This document shows, in pieces, positions 42,713 through 54,213 of a stretch of 64,000 nucleotides of DNA. This stretch comes from Conchocele bisecta (Eukaryota; Mollusca; Bivalvia; Lucinida; Thyasiridae), in contig CM055265.1 of NCBI GenBank assembly GCA_029237695.1, positions 108,860,773 to 108,924,772 on the forward strand. Direction: 5' to 3'. Every line of letters begins with the position of its first letter. Within the stretch, counting starts at the first letter, position 1. The position numbers and the translations under genes were made by a program. Under the pieces are notes generated by a model. It was not told the origin of the DNA, ran no database searches, and saw only the letters and a list, made by a program, of their open reading frames with translations.

Positions 42713-42832
42713 TGGTGTCTTAAATAAAGGTAGGTGTTGTGTTTTGGGATGGATGGTATTTTATATTCATTTAAATGGTTTTCAATCTGTAAAACATTTA
42801 TTTTATTTTATTTGTATTGTTTCTACAGTACT

Positions 42833-42971
42833 GGGGCCCGTTTCACTAAACTTCGTACGACTAATATGATGGTAAGTGCAAATTTAGGATCGTCTGGAAA
42901 TTTATTTTAGTGAAACATAATTTTTCACTTATGAACATTTTAGTCGTACGAAGTTTAGTGAAACGGCCACC
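42833..42971 (+). mobile_element. Family C palindrome, centre deleted
   Basis: Both ends are present (GGGGCCCGTTTCACTAAACT / AGTTTAGTGAAACGGCCACC) but the TATTGAGCATA axis is gone. Confidence 0.8.
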
Positions 42972-43017
42972 AGGACTTACAAACCAAGAAATAAAATTGA
43001 GCCTATAATATCGGACA

Positions 43018-43610
43018 TGAGTGCTACACTCCCGCCTGCGATTCTCTTACCAAGAATTGCAATCCAGCGGTCCTTGAATTGCAATTCGTCCCCTCTGAAA
43101 TTGCAGTCTAATTGCGGTCCAATCGCGGTCCCGTTTTTGCGGTCATTCTTTCGCGATACCGTTTGTGCGGTCATTCTTTCGCTATTTGCGGTAAAAACTT
43201 AGCGTTACGCGTATATATACACCTAATTCTACTATTTATGTATATTTTATTGGATTTTAAATGGCTAAATACAGATAGGAAAATATATCTTTTCGTCAGA
43301 AAAAATCAACTATTTCGATTGTATTGCCGCATTGGTCAAGCAGAGCGGTCCGCTGGTTTGACCGCAGAGCGCAGCGTAAATCGGTCATTCTTTCGCAGTT
43401 TAAAGAAACAAAGGAGCGTAAACTGCAATTAAAAGCGGAGCGCAGCGCTAACTGCACTATAAGTATTGCAATTCCGCAACCAACTCTTTGGACCGCAGTC
43501 ACATGATTGCAGTCCGATTGCTGTCCAATTGCAATTAATGGGAACGCGAATTGCAATCCTGCGCTCCAGGAATTGCAATTCGCCTGGTAAGATAACCGCA
43601 TGCCACTCTG
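43018..43610. mobile_element. Family S inverted-repeat element rich in ATTGCAAT
   Basis: The outer parts, TCTTACCAAGAATTGCAATC and GGAATTGCAATTCGCCTGGT with AAGATAACC, are inverted repeats. Inside are GCGGTCATTCTTTCGC repeats and more GAATTGCAATTC-type palindromes. Composition is more G+C-rich than its surroundings. The overlapping frames on both strands reflect the palindromes. Confidence 0.65.
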
Positions 43611-44264
43611 TATGTAAACGGTGAACTGTGAACCTTTTTGTTCTGCGGAAATATACACACTCTAGAATTACAGAACAAATACGTTGTTTACACGGAAAAC
43701 GTGCCTGAACATTTCTCATGTTTACACGTGCACAGGAATAATAAGTGTACGCATATGCGTTGTATTTACGTTACTGGAACTGTGTCCAATATCCATCAAT
43801 TGGAAATGACTTATTGTTGTCTCAGTATTTATTACATGAAATTAATAGTATATGATTTCACTCTTGCAAATTATTTGCACGGGTTTCGCTATGAAAGAAA
43901 ACCGGTAATCAACTCCTTACATATAATAATACACTGTGAAGAGAACACCCGTAATTGCGCGCCTGTTTTCTTGGAAACCACCATGCAAACTGATTAATTG
44001 TATTACAGTCAAAATAAAGTTATTTGAAAATTTGGAAACGGTCTCGACTAATCTTGAATGTTAATGTGATTGCACACATTCCAAACATGCACTCAAATAT
44101 ATCTGGTTCATAGAAACAGCTGCGTAATTGGGATTTCAAAAAGTTGATGTCACATGATGTCACATTTGACGTCAAAACTCGGGAAAACACGTCATTGTAT
44201 AATTATTCATGCGCACATCTCAAAAATAGACTAAATGTGCATATACAGTATATCCGCCGTGGAA
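43611..44264. other. Unassigned sequence
   Basis: The 119-codon frame at 43638-43997 shows no recognisable motif. Nothing else was found. Confidence 0.4.
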
Positions 44265-44455
44265 GTGCAATACATAGGATATTCCATCGTACATGTTTGA
44301 ATAGCGGAAATAATACACTCGTGTACGTCGGTGTCCGTGCAAGCAACTCGTTCGCTACGCTCACTCGTTGCTTACTGCTTACGCGGAAGCCGACGCACAC
44401 TCGTGTATTATTTCCCGTTATTGAACATGTACGATGGAATATCCTCTATGTAATA
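44265..44455. repeat. Long hairpin
   Basis: ATAGGATATTCCATCGTACA TG.. and AATAATACACTCGTGT pair with ACACGAGTGTATTATT-type and ACGATGGAATATCCTCTAT. The loop region is CAACTCGTTCGCTACGCTCA. Confidence 0.7.
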
Positions 44456-44489
44456 AATAAAATGAATATGATATGATTAGGAATTATGT

Positions 44490-44900
44490 ATTATAGGAAT
44501 GAATGGCCTTTTTGTGGAATTTATCGGGGTATAAACTTGGAAAAGTCGCGGGAATATTTACTGGACGAAGGCCGGAAGGCGTATAAACTTGGAAAAGTCG
44601 CGGGAATACTGGACGAAGGCCGGAAGGCCTCGTCCAGTATTCCCGCGACTTTTCCAAGTTTATATCCCCGATAAATTCCACAAAAAGGCCATTCATTCCT
44701 TATAATTCCAGCATTTGAATTAAATTCATCAAGAAAATGTGTTTATTTTCCGTTTTCTTAAGAATTATTTTAACTGCGCCTCACGGTTACGGAAAGTAGT
44801 TCGGCATGGGAGTTTAGTGGGATATACATTTTGGACAGAGACTTGCTACGGGCCAATCAAATGTTAAGGAATTGTGTAAATATTTTTGTGCTGGAATTAT
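44490..44900 (+). mobile_element. Family A element with duplicated stem arm
   Basis: Complete A element without the A/T loop. The left arm segment GTATAAACTTGGAAAAGTCG ... ACGAAGGCCGGAAGGC is present twice in direct order before the axis. Confidence 0.8.
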
Positions 44901-46125
44901 GATGAAATAAAAGCTAAAGTAAACAAATGTTTTCATTAACACTTTTCATTACAGATTTTAGAATTGGTTCGGAAACAAACCCATAAATAATATGCATACA
45001 ATATACAGACGTCTTGCATAACTTTTAATCGGATTATGATTTAATTTGGATGGGGTTTTCTGAAAATAGATTGTATCGTCATTACACGTGTTTATCAATT
45101 TACACTTTCCCTTGATATTAACGTATAGTATACAGGGTGGTAATCCCACTTGACATCCCACGTTTCAATAAGGTACACACCGAATTTGGAAGACAATCGC
45201 TTGATTCCACATTAGAATAAAGTGTACGGTACCCGCTAACGCGAGTAGTTTTCCCGCTTGTATAAACCCGCATTACGCTAAACATTATAGCTTTCCCAAA
45301 CATTCGGTAACTTTGTTTCCCCGAGTCTGAAAAGTGTGGATAAGGTTCACACAAATGTAGTTCCCGAATGTTTGGAAAAACTATACTATTTATGACAACC
45401 TTGATGTAGAATACACTGATCGCGATATACTAAGGACGCCCGCTCTGGGACGCACGGGTGGTGCGATTGGCATACATAAATAATTGTATGTGTACGTTTC
45501 TGTGAAAACAAACAGCATTTGGGTTATTGGTTTGTGATGTAAATGTAATTGGATTGCAGCTATGAATTTGAGACGAGAGACGGTGAGAAAGTATACCGCA
45601 CTGCAAATATTTCATTGACGGAAACATACAAAATCGGCTGTAAATTAAGAGGAAAATCGGCGAAATTTTCACAACGAAGGCGGAATTAAATTCTGCCTTC
45701 GCTGTGAACATTCCCCAGAATTTCAGTATTATTTAAAACACACTTTTATACGTTTTCCTTCGAATATCACGTGTATTAAGGGAATTTTCTCATCCGTGGG
45801 GTGTGAGTTTTACATCTCGTTAATTTCGCCATGAATCAATATGCCACTGTAGTGCACGGGACGGGCATACTACCGACGAATTCGTGCCCTGTCGTGAGAA
45901 AAATTGGCTTATTGAGATTGTGATCAGCGCTGTCTAAGATCGACTGTTCCACAGAGGGGTGTCCACCTGAATGCAGGTGCGCGTTTTGGACATGGAACAG
46001 CAAAAAGGAGTCAATTTCGGGTATTATTTGTATTCTAACTTTCATATTTGTACATCGATGTTGATAAAAACAAGAGCAGGAAAGGCGGAAAAGTGTGTAG
46101 AATCCGTGACTGCTGGTCTTCTTCT
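44901..46125. other. Unassigned sequence
   Basis: A small hairpin lies near 45668-45714 (CACAACGAAGGCGGAATT / AATTCTGCCTTCGCTGTG). Otherwise nothing was recognised. Confidence 0.4.
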
Positions 46126-46292
46126 GGGGGCCGTTTCACTACACTTCGTACAACTAAAATGTTCGTAAGTGCAAACTTATGATAGTCTGTAAATTTCACA
46201 CTAACAATGCGGTTTTCTTGTAAACAATTGGATTTATATCTATTGAATCTATTGAACATAGGCTGCATTTTAGTCGTACGAAACGGGCCCCC
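46126..46292 (+). mobile_element. Family C palindrome, internally deleted
   Basis: The left arm is nearly complete. The right arm is cut to TTTTAGTCGTACGAAACGGG. Confidence 0.75.
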
Positions 46293-46786
46293 GATGTTTC
46301 CAGTCGGTTTCTCAAACACCTCGGGACTGTTTTAACAACTTTTTCACGCCAATTTCTGACTTTTTCTTCAAAACTGTTCCGAAATGTGTGATGAATTCAT
46401 TTGAACGTTCAGGAAACGACCGACAATAACAGACTCAGCACTATGTTCCGCCTAACGTGCACTTTATTTCATCAAATCCGGAGGACTAATGAGAAAACAA
46501 GGGCATCGTTATCACTAATCGCTAATTCCCTCGCTGGCAGCCCTGATAATAAAAAAGAAGGGGAAAAAAGAAAACAAAATCTTTAACAGTTGTACCTTAC
46601 AAACAAGGAGAACATAACTCCTCAGTGACCGTGACATTGGGCGGTCCGACTTGTGTCGTATGCAACACAAAGCATCATCCATAGACACACATTGTGGCCA
46701 AATATTATTAAAATCGGTGACGCGATTAATAAGTTATTGGAAAATGAAACCTGTTTTTGCTGTTCACATATTCAAACTGAACACCA
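46293..46786. other. Unassigned sequence
   Basis: Nothing was recognised. Confidence 0.4.
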
Positions 46787-47028
46787 GGGACCCGTTTCAC
46801 TAAACTTCGTACGACTAAGATGTTCGTAAGTGCAAATTTAGGATCGTCTGAAAATTTCAATTCATGGATTTACATTTATTGAGCATAGGCTGCACATGCA
46901 GCCTATGCTCAATAAATGTAAATCCAATAATTGTTTACAAGAAAACATTGTTAATATGAAAGTTACTGCCTGTCATAATTTTGCACTTACGAACATTTTA
47001 GTCGTACGAAGTTTAGTGAAACGGCCCG
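46787..47028 (+). mobile_element. Family C palindrome
   Basis: AGGGACCCGTTTCACTAAAC to GTTTAGTGAAACGGCCC, with axis GCTGCACATGCAGC. Confidence 0.85.
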
Positions 47029-47210
47029 GTGCATTGGGGTTGATTTCCTTCAGATTGTTAGCTTTTGGAGAAACAGCCATGACGTCCCAAACAAAAACGT
47101 TACATCATTATTCGTCTCGATTCGCCCGGCATTATGTTTTTACGTAACGCACTTTAAGATAATTGCACATGTGGTATCACAGTTGATGTGGTGAAGTCTG
47201 AGCATATTTG

Positions 47211-47290
47211 TGGCTGTGACTGGAGTAATATGGCTGATGGGTTTTGCGACCAGTGTCGATCCAGATCAGCCTGTGCGTCCGCATCCATAT
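47211..47290 (+). mobile_element. Family E fragment
   Basis: GTGGCTGTGACTGGAGTAAT to CAGATCAGCCTGTGCG; right side missing. Confidence 0.65.
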
Positions 47291-47972
47291 GTTCACTATA
47301 TAGTCTACCCATGCGGCCCCTGTGCTCAAGGCAAATTACTTAGAAATATATGGTTCACCATGTCCAGCTGTGGGTAAACGATGGTACAGCCGTGGGTAAA
47401 TGGATTTATGATTATAACATAAATCACGTTATTATATGGAGATGCAATGCTCCGCCCCCTAAGCGTAACTCTGTGAGTCACGGCGCAATAGCCAATGGGA
47501 ATAGATCAGTGAGCATAAAATAGAAATTATTACAGCATTCACCATGTTCTGCTGGCGAAAGCTAAATAAGCATTTTTAATAAACAGGAATTAAATTACGT
47601 GTTATCTGCACATGGAAGCCTGGTTAATCCGACATGCCAGTTATGTCGGTTTAACCCGCAGTACACGTCGCTTGATGCAGCCGCATCAATTTCAAAATGT
47701 CAGTGTGACCGATGTGAATTGGTATGGTGACGTAATGGTGCGTTCCAGAAACGTCATGAGACACATGGATTACGTAGGTGTTGGCTTGGCCCCGGAATGA
47801 GCATTGTCCACAGCACGGTCAAACAGCACGCGTTGTACGTTTGAACACGGCTGTGGGCGGTGCTAAACAACGGCAGTCATGTAACAATTAAAGTTTTAGT
47901 GGGGTACACCCTCCAGCAGTACTACATTACACACGACTGGAACGCGTGATGCGCAGACCGCTCTGGGACTAT
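47291..47972. other. Unassigned sequence
   Basis: Nothing was recognised, apart from a short CCTGTGCTCAAGGCAAA piece shared with 8700-8760 and 62060-62110. Confidence 0.4.
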
Positions 47973-47973
47973 A

Positions 47974-48541
47974 GTCTGTTTCACGAAACCTGCCCAAATT
48001 TTACGGCTATATAAACAATGCAAAAACAATATTGTATTGAATAATATTAAATTAAAGCAAAATTTAAGAATGAGCCTTCTTTTTATTTCGTGAAATTTGG
48101 TCAAATATTGGTTTTATTACGAAAAATGTATTTCTCTATGGGAATTTAACATGGGGAAAAAGAAGTAGAGGACTTGTGGGAGGAGTCAAAAAACTTCTTT
48201 TTTTTTTTGGAAATTGACTCCGAAACCTAGCTAGATAGCTTGGAAATGATCTAACTAAGAAAACAAAAGTTAAATTTTAAAAATCGGTCCAGTATTTCTG
48301 AAATTCTAAAAAATGTCCCCATGTTAAATCCCCATAGACATCTTTACTCCGTGAAGATGTCTATGGGGATTTAACATGGGGAAATTTTGTTTTCGCAATA
48401 AAATCAATATTTGACCAAATTTCACGAAATAAAAAGAAGGCTCATTCTTAAATTTTGCTTTAATTTAATATTATCGAAAAAAATATGGTTTTTGAATTGT
48501 TTATATGGCCGTAAAATTTGGGCAGCTTTCGTGAAACAGAC
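47974..48541 (+). mobile_element. Family B element, full length with intact hairpin
   Basis: GTCTGTTTCACGAAACCTGC to GGCAGCTTTCGTGAAACAGA, flanked by CTATA/CTATA. The inner hairpin CCCCATAGACATCTTTACTC and its inverse are complete. It is the best reference copy for the family. Confidence 0.85.
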
Positions 48542-48599
48542 TATAAGTCATATAAGAATGTCTCTTTAACACATTTCTTTCTTATTACACTTTTTTTTA

Positions 48600-48985
48600 T
48601 GCCACCGGGTTTCGAAGAAACGGATGGCATATAGTGTTTGGACCGTCCGTCTGTTTTGCTTTGATCTTCAAACAAAGGAAATACCCCATAAACCCGAAAT
48701 GTTGGAACGTCCGTCCGTCCGTCCGTCACACTTTTCGGTTAACCACTTTGTCACAGTTTCTCAAATATGCTGCAGGTGGCATCCGCGTTCGACAGACGCA
48801 TTTCTTGTTTTGTTATGCCACCGGTCTCGAAGAGCCGGGTGGCATATTGTTTTTGGACCGTCCGTCTGTCTGTCTTGCCGTCCGTCCGTCCGTCACACTT
48901 TTCGGTTAACCACTTTGTCACAGTTTCTCAAATATGCTGCAGGTGGCATCCCCGTTCGACAGACGCATTTCTTGTTGTTTTTTTT
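48600..48985 (+). repeat. Two direct units of a (CCGT)n repeat
   Basis: Each unit has TATGCCACCGG, TGGCATAT, GGACCGTCCGTCTG, a CCGTCCGTCCGTC run, then TTTCGGTTAACCACTTTGTC and ATGCTGCAGGTGGCATCC. The spacing is about 215 bases. Confidence 0.75.
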
Positions 48986-49338
48986 TTGCAATCATTACAC
49001 GAATGTACGAATGAACAGTGCCCTCCCTATAGAAAGCGCTCTGTGGTTTCTAATTCTCTTCCAGTACTCATTACTAAACAATTGTAATGCATTATCTTGT
49101 CAAATATAATCTATAATTATATTAAGAAATTGTACACGTACATGTAAGGTAGATAATGTATTTGTATTGTTACATGTATCGCCATTGTGTCATTCTACTA
49201 TTATGTTGTATACCTAATGTTGTCATGTCATGTGACCTGAGTGAATAAACGATTATATATATATACTAGTGTTAATGAGTTCTTGTTGTTTGAAAATCAT
49301 ATCATGCGGATCAACGCTGATTTCGAATACCCGCCCCA
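48986..49338. other. Unassigned sequence, possible retrotransposon 3-prime end
   Basis: It ends GTGACCTGAGTGAATAAACG followed by a short (TA)n, which resembles a LINE 3-prime end with an AATAAA signal. No coding part adjoins it. Speculative. Confidence 0.25.
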
Positions 49339-49559
49339 GGGGCCCGTTTAACTAAACTTCGTACGACAAAAATGTTCGTAAGTGCTAATTTAGGATCGTC
49401 TGGAAATTGATGGGTTTACATTTATTAAACATAGGCTGCCTATAAATGTAAATCGAATGATTGTTTCCAAGAAAACATTCTTAATGTGAAATTTACAGAT
49501 AATCATACTTTTGCACTAACGAACAATTTAGTCGTACGAAGTTTAGTGAAACGGCCCCC
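49339..49559 (+). mobile_element. Family C palindrome
   Basis: GGGGCCCGTTTAACTAAACT to GTTTAGTGAAACGGCCCCC; the axis is shortened. Confidence 0.8.
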
Positions 49560-49609
49560 AGCTATCTTCAAAATAGTATTAATGACAGAGACCCAACGGT
49601 CCATATTTA

Positions 49610-49879
49610 TTATAGGAATGAATGGCCTTTTTGTGGAATTTATCGGGCGATAAATTCCACAAAAAGGCCATTCATTCCTTATAATTCCAGCATTTGAAAT
49701 AAATTCATCAAGAAAATGTGTTTATTTTCCGTTTTCTTAAGAATTATTTTAACTGCGCCTCACGGTCACGGAAAGTAGTTCGGCATGGGAGTTTACTGGG
49801 ATATAAATTTTGGACAGAGACTTGCTACGGGCCAATCAAATGTTCGGGAATTGTGTAAATATGTTTGTGCTGGAATTAT
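49610..49879 (+). mobile_element. Family A element with minimal hairpin
   Basis: Only the outer 30 bases of each arm remain: AATGGCCTTTTTGTGGAATT meets its complement around TATCGGGCGATA. The tail is complete to GTGCTGGAATTAT. Confidence 0.85.
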
Positions 49880-50072
49880 GAATTTATGCAGAGAGCCCAC
49901 CATATATTTACGTGTAAGATAGTGTAGATTTGTAAATGCATTTGTCAATAAGACTTTGTTAATAATAAGATTTTAACAAATTTAACTGAATCGGGTTAGA
50001 TCAAATAATGTACAGTTCGGTTGATATAGGTAATTTGAAATTCATAAACTGAAACACCACATATTCAATATC

Positions 50073-50381
50073 AGTAGCCTATTTCACAAAAATTGCAAAG
50101 TATACTTATCTAGCTATTAAGTATACTTTCAGGGAGTAATCGTTTATTTTTCCAGAAATGCATTATTTCATATAGATCTAACGAATGCATATATTTGATG
50201 ATTAAAAGTGTGCAGAATTATTATAATGAATTTATTACATTATCACAGCCAAAATGGCTGTGATAATGTAATAAATTCAGTATAATAAAAATTAATAAAT
50301 GGATCCTGAAATTGAAAATTTTCCCTCAAATTGTACTCGGCAAGATAAGTATACTTTGCAATTTTGGTGAAATCGGCAACT
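50073..50381 (+). mobile_element. Family F MITE
   Basis: GTAGCCTATTTCACAAAAAT to TTTTGGTGAAATCGGC, with a complete central palindrome. Confidence 0.8.
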
Positions 50382-51141
50382 TATATATCATCTGACTTAT
50401 ATTGCATTCCCACCCACTTCTATTTACGAATTCTGTAAATACCATTTTGCCAACATCCGAGTATATACTCACTCCCAGGCGATTCCATACGTCATTATTT
50501 GACGTGGCCACCAAAACAGATTCGATTTATTTGTCAGAAAGTTTTATGTCATTATTTATAACAACCAATGATATCGTTTTGTTGTGTTATTGAATCCTCT
50601 TGTGTTTTGTACCTATAATGGAGTTCGTTTTGGCCCAGCGGGTGAATTGCTGTCACTGATTGCATAAATAAATAATCAAGTTCGACCCGAAAAACGTCGC
50701 GTTTTACACGGGATGGTAATAATAGCGCTGCTGGTTGTGAAAATTGATGTTAGGACGTTTTACACCAGCGTATGAATACATCAATATGGACTGCCCAAAA
50801 TAAACATTGCGGCGAATGTCACCAGCGTATATAGGCATATCAGATTTGCGCATGCGTGTATTCTGATCTGCGCCTACGCTGTTCGTCATTTAGCCACGGA
50901 CTATCAGGCTGTTGTTACATGCATCAAAAGCCGGATGGGGGATGGAACTAAATTATGTAACAGTATGTGGTAGGTTACTGCGGAGTGATTTCTGCGCCGA
51001 TAATTACATTATTGATAACTGTGCAGAACGGGGGAATTAATTGGGGCTGCGCATGCGTCCATATGCTGACACGTGCTTGTAATCCCTTGTAATTGCGTTG
51101 GGCGGTCATTATGGGCATGGGAAGTCTTCCCGCAATAAAAT
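50382..51141. other. Unassigned sequence
   Basis: A probable E fragment lies at about 50815-50895 (TTCTGATCTGCGCCTACGCT, GTTCGTCAT). Nothing else. Confidence 0.4.
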
Positions 51142-51358
51142 ACCGTGGAACCTCTCTAAACCAGACACCAAGACAACACCTGTGATCTTATTTTTGATGA
51201 GTTTCTTGGTAATTTATCTCAGGTGATAATGTCTATTCGTGATCGCATAGCACACAACAATGGCTCAGAATGATCATACGCCCGATTTACAGTGAAACCT
51301 CTCTAAGCCGGACACCCTGGGACCCCCCAGGGTGTCCGGTTTAGAGAGGTTTTACTGT
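51142..51358 (-). mobile_element. Family J MITE
   Basis: CCGTGGAACCTCTCTAAACC to GGTTTAGAGAGGTTTTACTG, with the J body (GATCGCATAGCACACAAC) and terminal foldback. Confidence 0.8.
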
Positions 51359-51529
51359 ATGAGCCACTAATTATAGTCATAGTTGCAGAGAATGACGTCG
51401 AACGTTGGTGAACACGTATTACGACATAATTATCAGAAGGTATTGCACACTTTAGAAATGTTTTGATCAGTAAGTTGTTCCAACGCTCCCACTGCAGCAA
51501 GTGTATGTTCATGTATCCCGAAAAAGAAT

Positions 51530-51780
51530 CGGGTTAAATATAGTCGTCATTCAGTTCGTCTGTTCGTCTGTCTGTCCGAAATTTGCGTGTAAGATTTCGG
51601 CCACATACTGCCTCTGTTACCGTAAGTCGAATTGGCTTGAAATTTCATATACGTATTCATCACCATCCTATTTCCATTTTGTAAGGTCAATGTCAATGTC
51701 AAATGAAGGTCGAATGACGGAGATTTTTTTATGTTTTTGGGGAGTACACCCTACTGATTTATTGTACATTTGTATGCTAC
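51530..51780 (+). repeat. (CTGT)n-type repeat relative
   Basis: GTTCGTCTGTTCGTCTGTCT, GTCGAATTGGCTTGAAATTT, CATCACCATCC and AAGGTCAATGTCAATGTCAA. It resembles parts of 8640-8760 and 61380-61520. Confidence 0.5.
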
Positions 51781-51794
51781 CCGGACTTAGATAA

Positions 51795-52036
51795 ATTTCA
51801 CCCCTAAGGAACTGGAATGGACTGTGATATGCTAATGTTCCGACCAATCCAATGGTCACACAATGATTTTCAGATTCGTCCATTTATGAAAAGAGGGTGT
51901 TTTTGTTCTCAAAAATGTTAAAATTACTTTCAAAAAGTGCAGATCCTGATGAGACGGCTCGTTACGAGCCGGCTCATCTGGATCTGCACTTTTTGCATAC
52001 ACCGATATAGCGGGATTTCGGGTTCAAAGGGCTAAA
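51795..52036 (+). mobile_element. Family G element
   Basis: CACCCCTAAGGAACTGGAAT to GGATTTCGGGTTCAAAGGG, with the full stem GATGAGACGGCTCGTTACGA. Confidence 0.8.
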
Positions 52037-52694
52037 CCATATTTATTGCGAAACCAAGTACCCAGAATTGGATCTGGAAACCAGTAAATTGATTATCGTA
52101 TGGCACCAGCATGCATGTACATGCACCAATAATCGGTTGCAATATTATAAAAGCTGAAACTAATTATCCAAATACATGGTCACTCGGACTGAATGACTAG
52201 TGACAGTCACAGCAATTTGAAACTCGACACCAAGAACAAGAACTATCAGTATGTTGGTATCCCCTCGCAGATAGGCAAGATGGGGTATGGCGTTAGTCCA
52301 TGTACGTACGTACGTACGTACGTACGTGTGCTAGTATCACCTTTCACTTTTCAATAACTCATGAAAAGCTTCACCGATCTTGATACTATTTGGCCACAAT
52401 GTGTTTCTATGAATGGTTCTTTGTCTTGCATACGACCCACGTCCAACCGCCCAAGATGAAGGTCAATGAGGACTTATGTTCACCTTGTTTGTAAGGCAAA
52501 CATGTAAAAACAAATGTTATTATCAAGGCTTCCAGCGAGAGGATTAGCTTGGTGATAACCATGCCCTTGTTTTTAATGGGATTCAATGTCGGGATTCTCT
52601 GATTAATGTGCATATTCATAAGCGATAAGTTATGCTTTCGGCCAAACCCCGTGACTGACTAACATGCAATTGTATTTAACTGTAACAATTGCTT
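52037..52694. other. Unassigned sequence with (TACG)n
   Basis: A TACGTACGTACGTACG run lies at about 52302-52327, within a repeat also seen near 56690-56790 (CCCTCGC..AGGCAAGA). Otherwise nothing. Confidence 0.5.
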
Positions 52695-53014
52695 CAGGAG
52701 CGGATCCAGCATTTGGGGAAGGGTGGGTGGGTGGGGGGGGGAAAGGGGGGGGGGGGGGGTTGTCTAGTTGCGAAGGTAACTCTTGCAATCTACTCCCGTA
52801 CCGCTACGGACGGTACGGGAGTAATTGCAAGAGTTACCGTTCGTAACTGGGGGTTGTCCTATTTTCGAGCTCTTCGAAATGCACTTTCCTGTGTTATACG
52901 GCATTTAAATTCAGACTCCAACTGTTGGTAAACTGTGATCTATGTAAACTGAGTGGCTGAACGGGGGGGGGGGGGGGGTTACAACCCCGGAACCCCCCTC
53001 TAGATCTACCCCTG
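52695..53014. mobile_element. Family X, poly-G inverted-repeat element
   Basis: Ends CAGGAGCGGATCCAG and CTAGATCTACCCCTG are inverted repeats, flanked by TGCTT on both sides. Inside are long G runs and a perfect hairpin (GTAACTCTTGCAAT..CTCCCGTACCG). The CAGGGGCGGATCC-like end resembles hAT-type MITEs of many animals; this is from memory. Confidence 0.6.
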
Positions 53015-53098
53015 TGCTTAATAACTATTGTTTAAGGTAAATGCATGTCTTTGCGAACACGTGATTATGTCTAGGGGTGTGCATATACCTGACTTATA

Positions 53099-53572
53099 GT
53101 GGAATCTCTCTAAACCGGACGCCCTGGAGTTTCCCACGGATTACAGTGAGTGGAATCTATCTGTACTGGACAACCTGGGATTTCCCAGGCATTACAGTGA
53201 ATGGAATCTCTCTATACCGGACGCTCTGTGATTTCCCAGGGATTACAGTGAGTGGAATCTATCTGTACTGGACAACCTGGGATTTCCCAGGCACTTCAGT
53301 GAGTGGAATCGCTAGAAACCGGACACCAATGGATTTCCCAGGGATTACAGTGAGTGGAATCTCTCTAAACCGGACACCCTGGGATTTCACAGGGATTCAG
53401 TGAGTGGAATCTCTATAAACCGGACACCCTGGGATTTTCCAGGGATTCAGTGAGTGGAATCTCTTTATACCGGACATCCTGGGATTTCCCAGGGATTACA
53501 GTGGAATCTCTCTAAAGCGGACATCTTGTGGAATTCCAGGGTGTCCGATTTAGAGAGGTGTCACTGTAATAT
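53099..53572 (+). repeat. 51-bp satellite built from family J ends
   Basis: Eight to nine head-to-tail units of GTGGAATCTCTCTAAACCGG + ACACCCTGGGATTTCCCAGG + GATTACAGTGA, mostly 51 bases, closing with the inverse J end (GTCCGATTTAGAGAGGTGTC). Units 2 and 4 share CTATCTGTACTGGACAACC. The 17-residue protein repeats in the open frame are artefacts of the 51-base period. Confidence 0.9.
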
Positions 53573-53778
53573 GGAGCGGTGCAAATATTTCAGGAACTAT
53601 TATACTGTGCTCACTGTCACATCGCTGAGCCTTCTCTAGTCGTATTGAATGCGAATTGGACCCGCGGGAAATCGAGGAATTGTAAGACAAAACTGCGAAA
53701 ACCGTGGGCACGTGACTATGTTGAGGAAAACGAACTAGGCCCTACATTGTACGTGTAGGCATGCACCACCACTGCATG
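53573..53778. other. Unassigned sequence
   Basis: Nothing was recognised. Confidence 0.35.
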
Positions 53779-54213
53779 TTAGACCACTGCAAACAGTTTT
53801 GTTATATAATTTAACCGAATGCTATCCAATAAGGCCAGTCTCTCCTACTTTCACTATTCGTATGGATGCTGTGGGACCCACCTGTACTGGTTGTGAACTA
53901 AACAATAGGTTCACTTACTCATAAGAAAGAAAAATCCAACCGTGTCATATCCCCCCAATATTGTGTATATGATTTGGCCACGGAAACTCTGTTTACCTCA
54001 CGTGACCAACAGGTTCAGTGTTTTCTTTTAAATGCTACAAATATTCTGAAAACTGGTGTTAAAAGCACCCCAAAATGTTCCTCAAGTGAACCTGGGTAGT
54101 AATTGATCAAGATTTGCAAGCAAACGGTGTCTGTGACCTCAAAACGCCGGCACAATTCTTTTTATACCGTTCTACTTCTTCGAGTTCGCGCCATTTGATA
54201 TCCTCTAACCTGC
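53779..54213 (+). mobile_element. Family N element
   Basis: GTTAGACCACTGCAAACAGT to CATTTGATATCCTCTAACC, with TTTCACTATTCGTATGGATG, GGCCACGGAAACTCTG and AAATGTTCCTCAAGTGA. Confidence 0.75.

Noticed and set aside
43638..43997. 119-codon plus-strand frame
   Set aside because: No motif, odd composition and no supporting context.
48600..48985. CRISPR-like direct repeats with spacers
   Set aside because: Two long diverged units with simple-sequence (CCGT)n; eukaryotic context and no array structure.
53077..53403. 108-codon frame with 17-residue repeats (NRTPWDFPG type)
   Set aside because: Produced by the 51-base satellite of family J ends.
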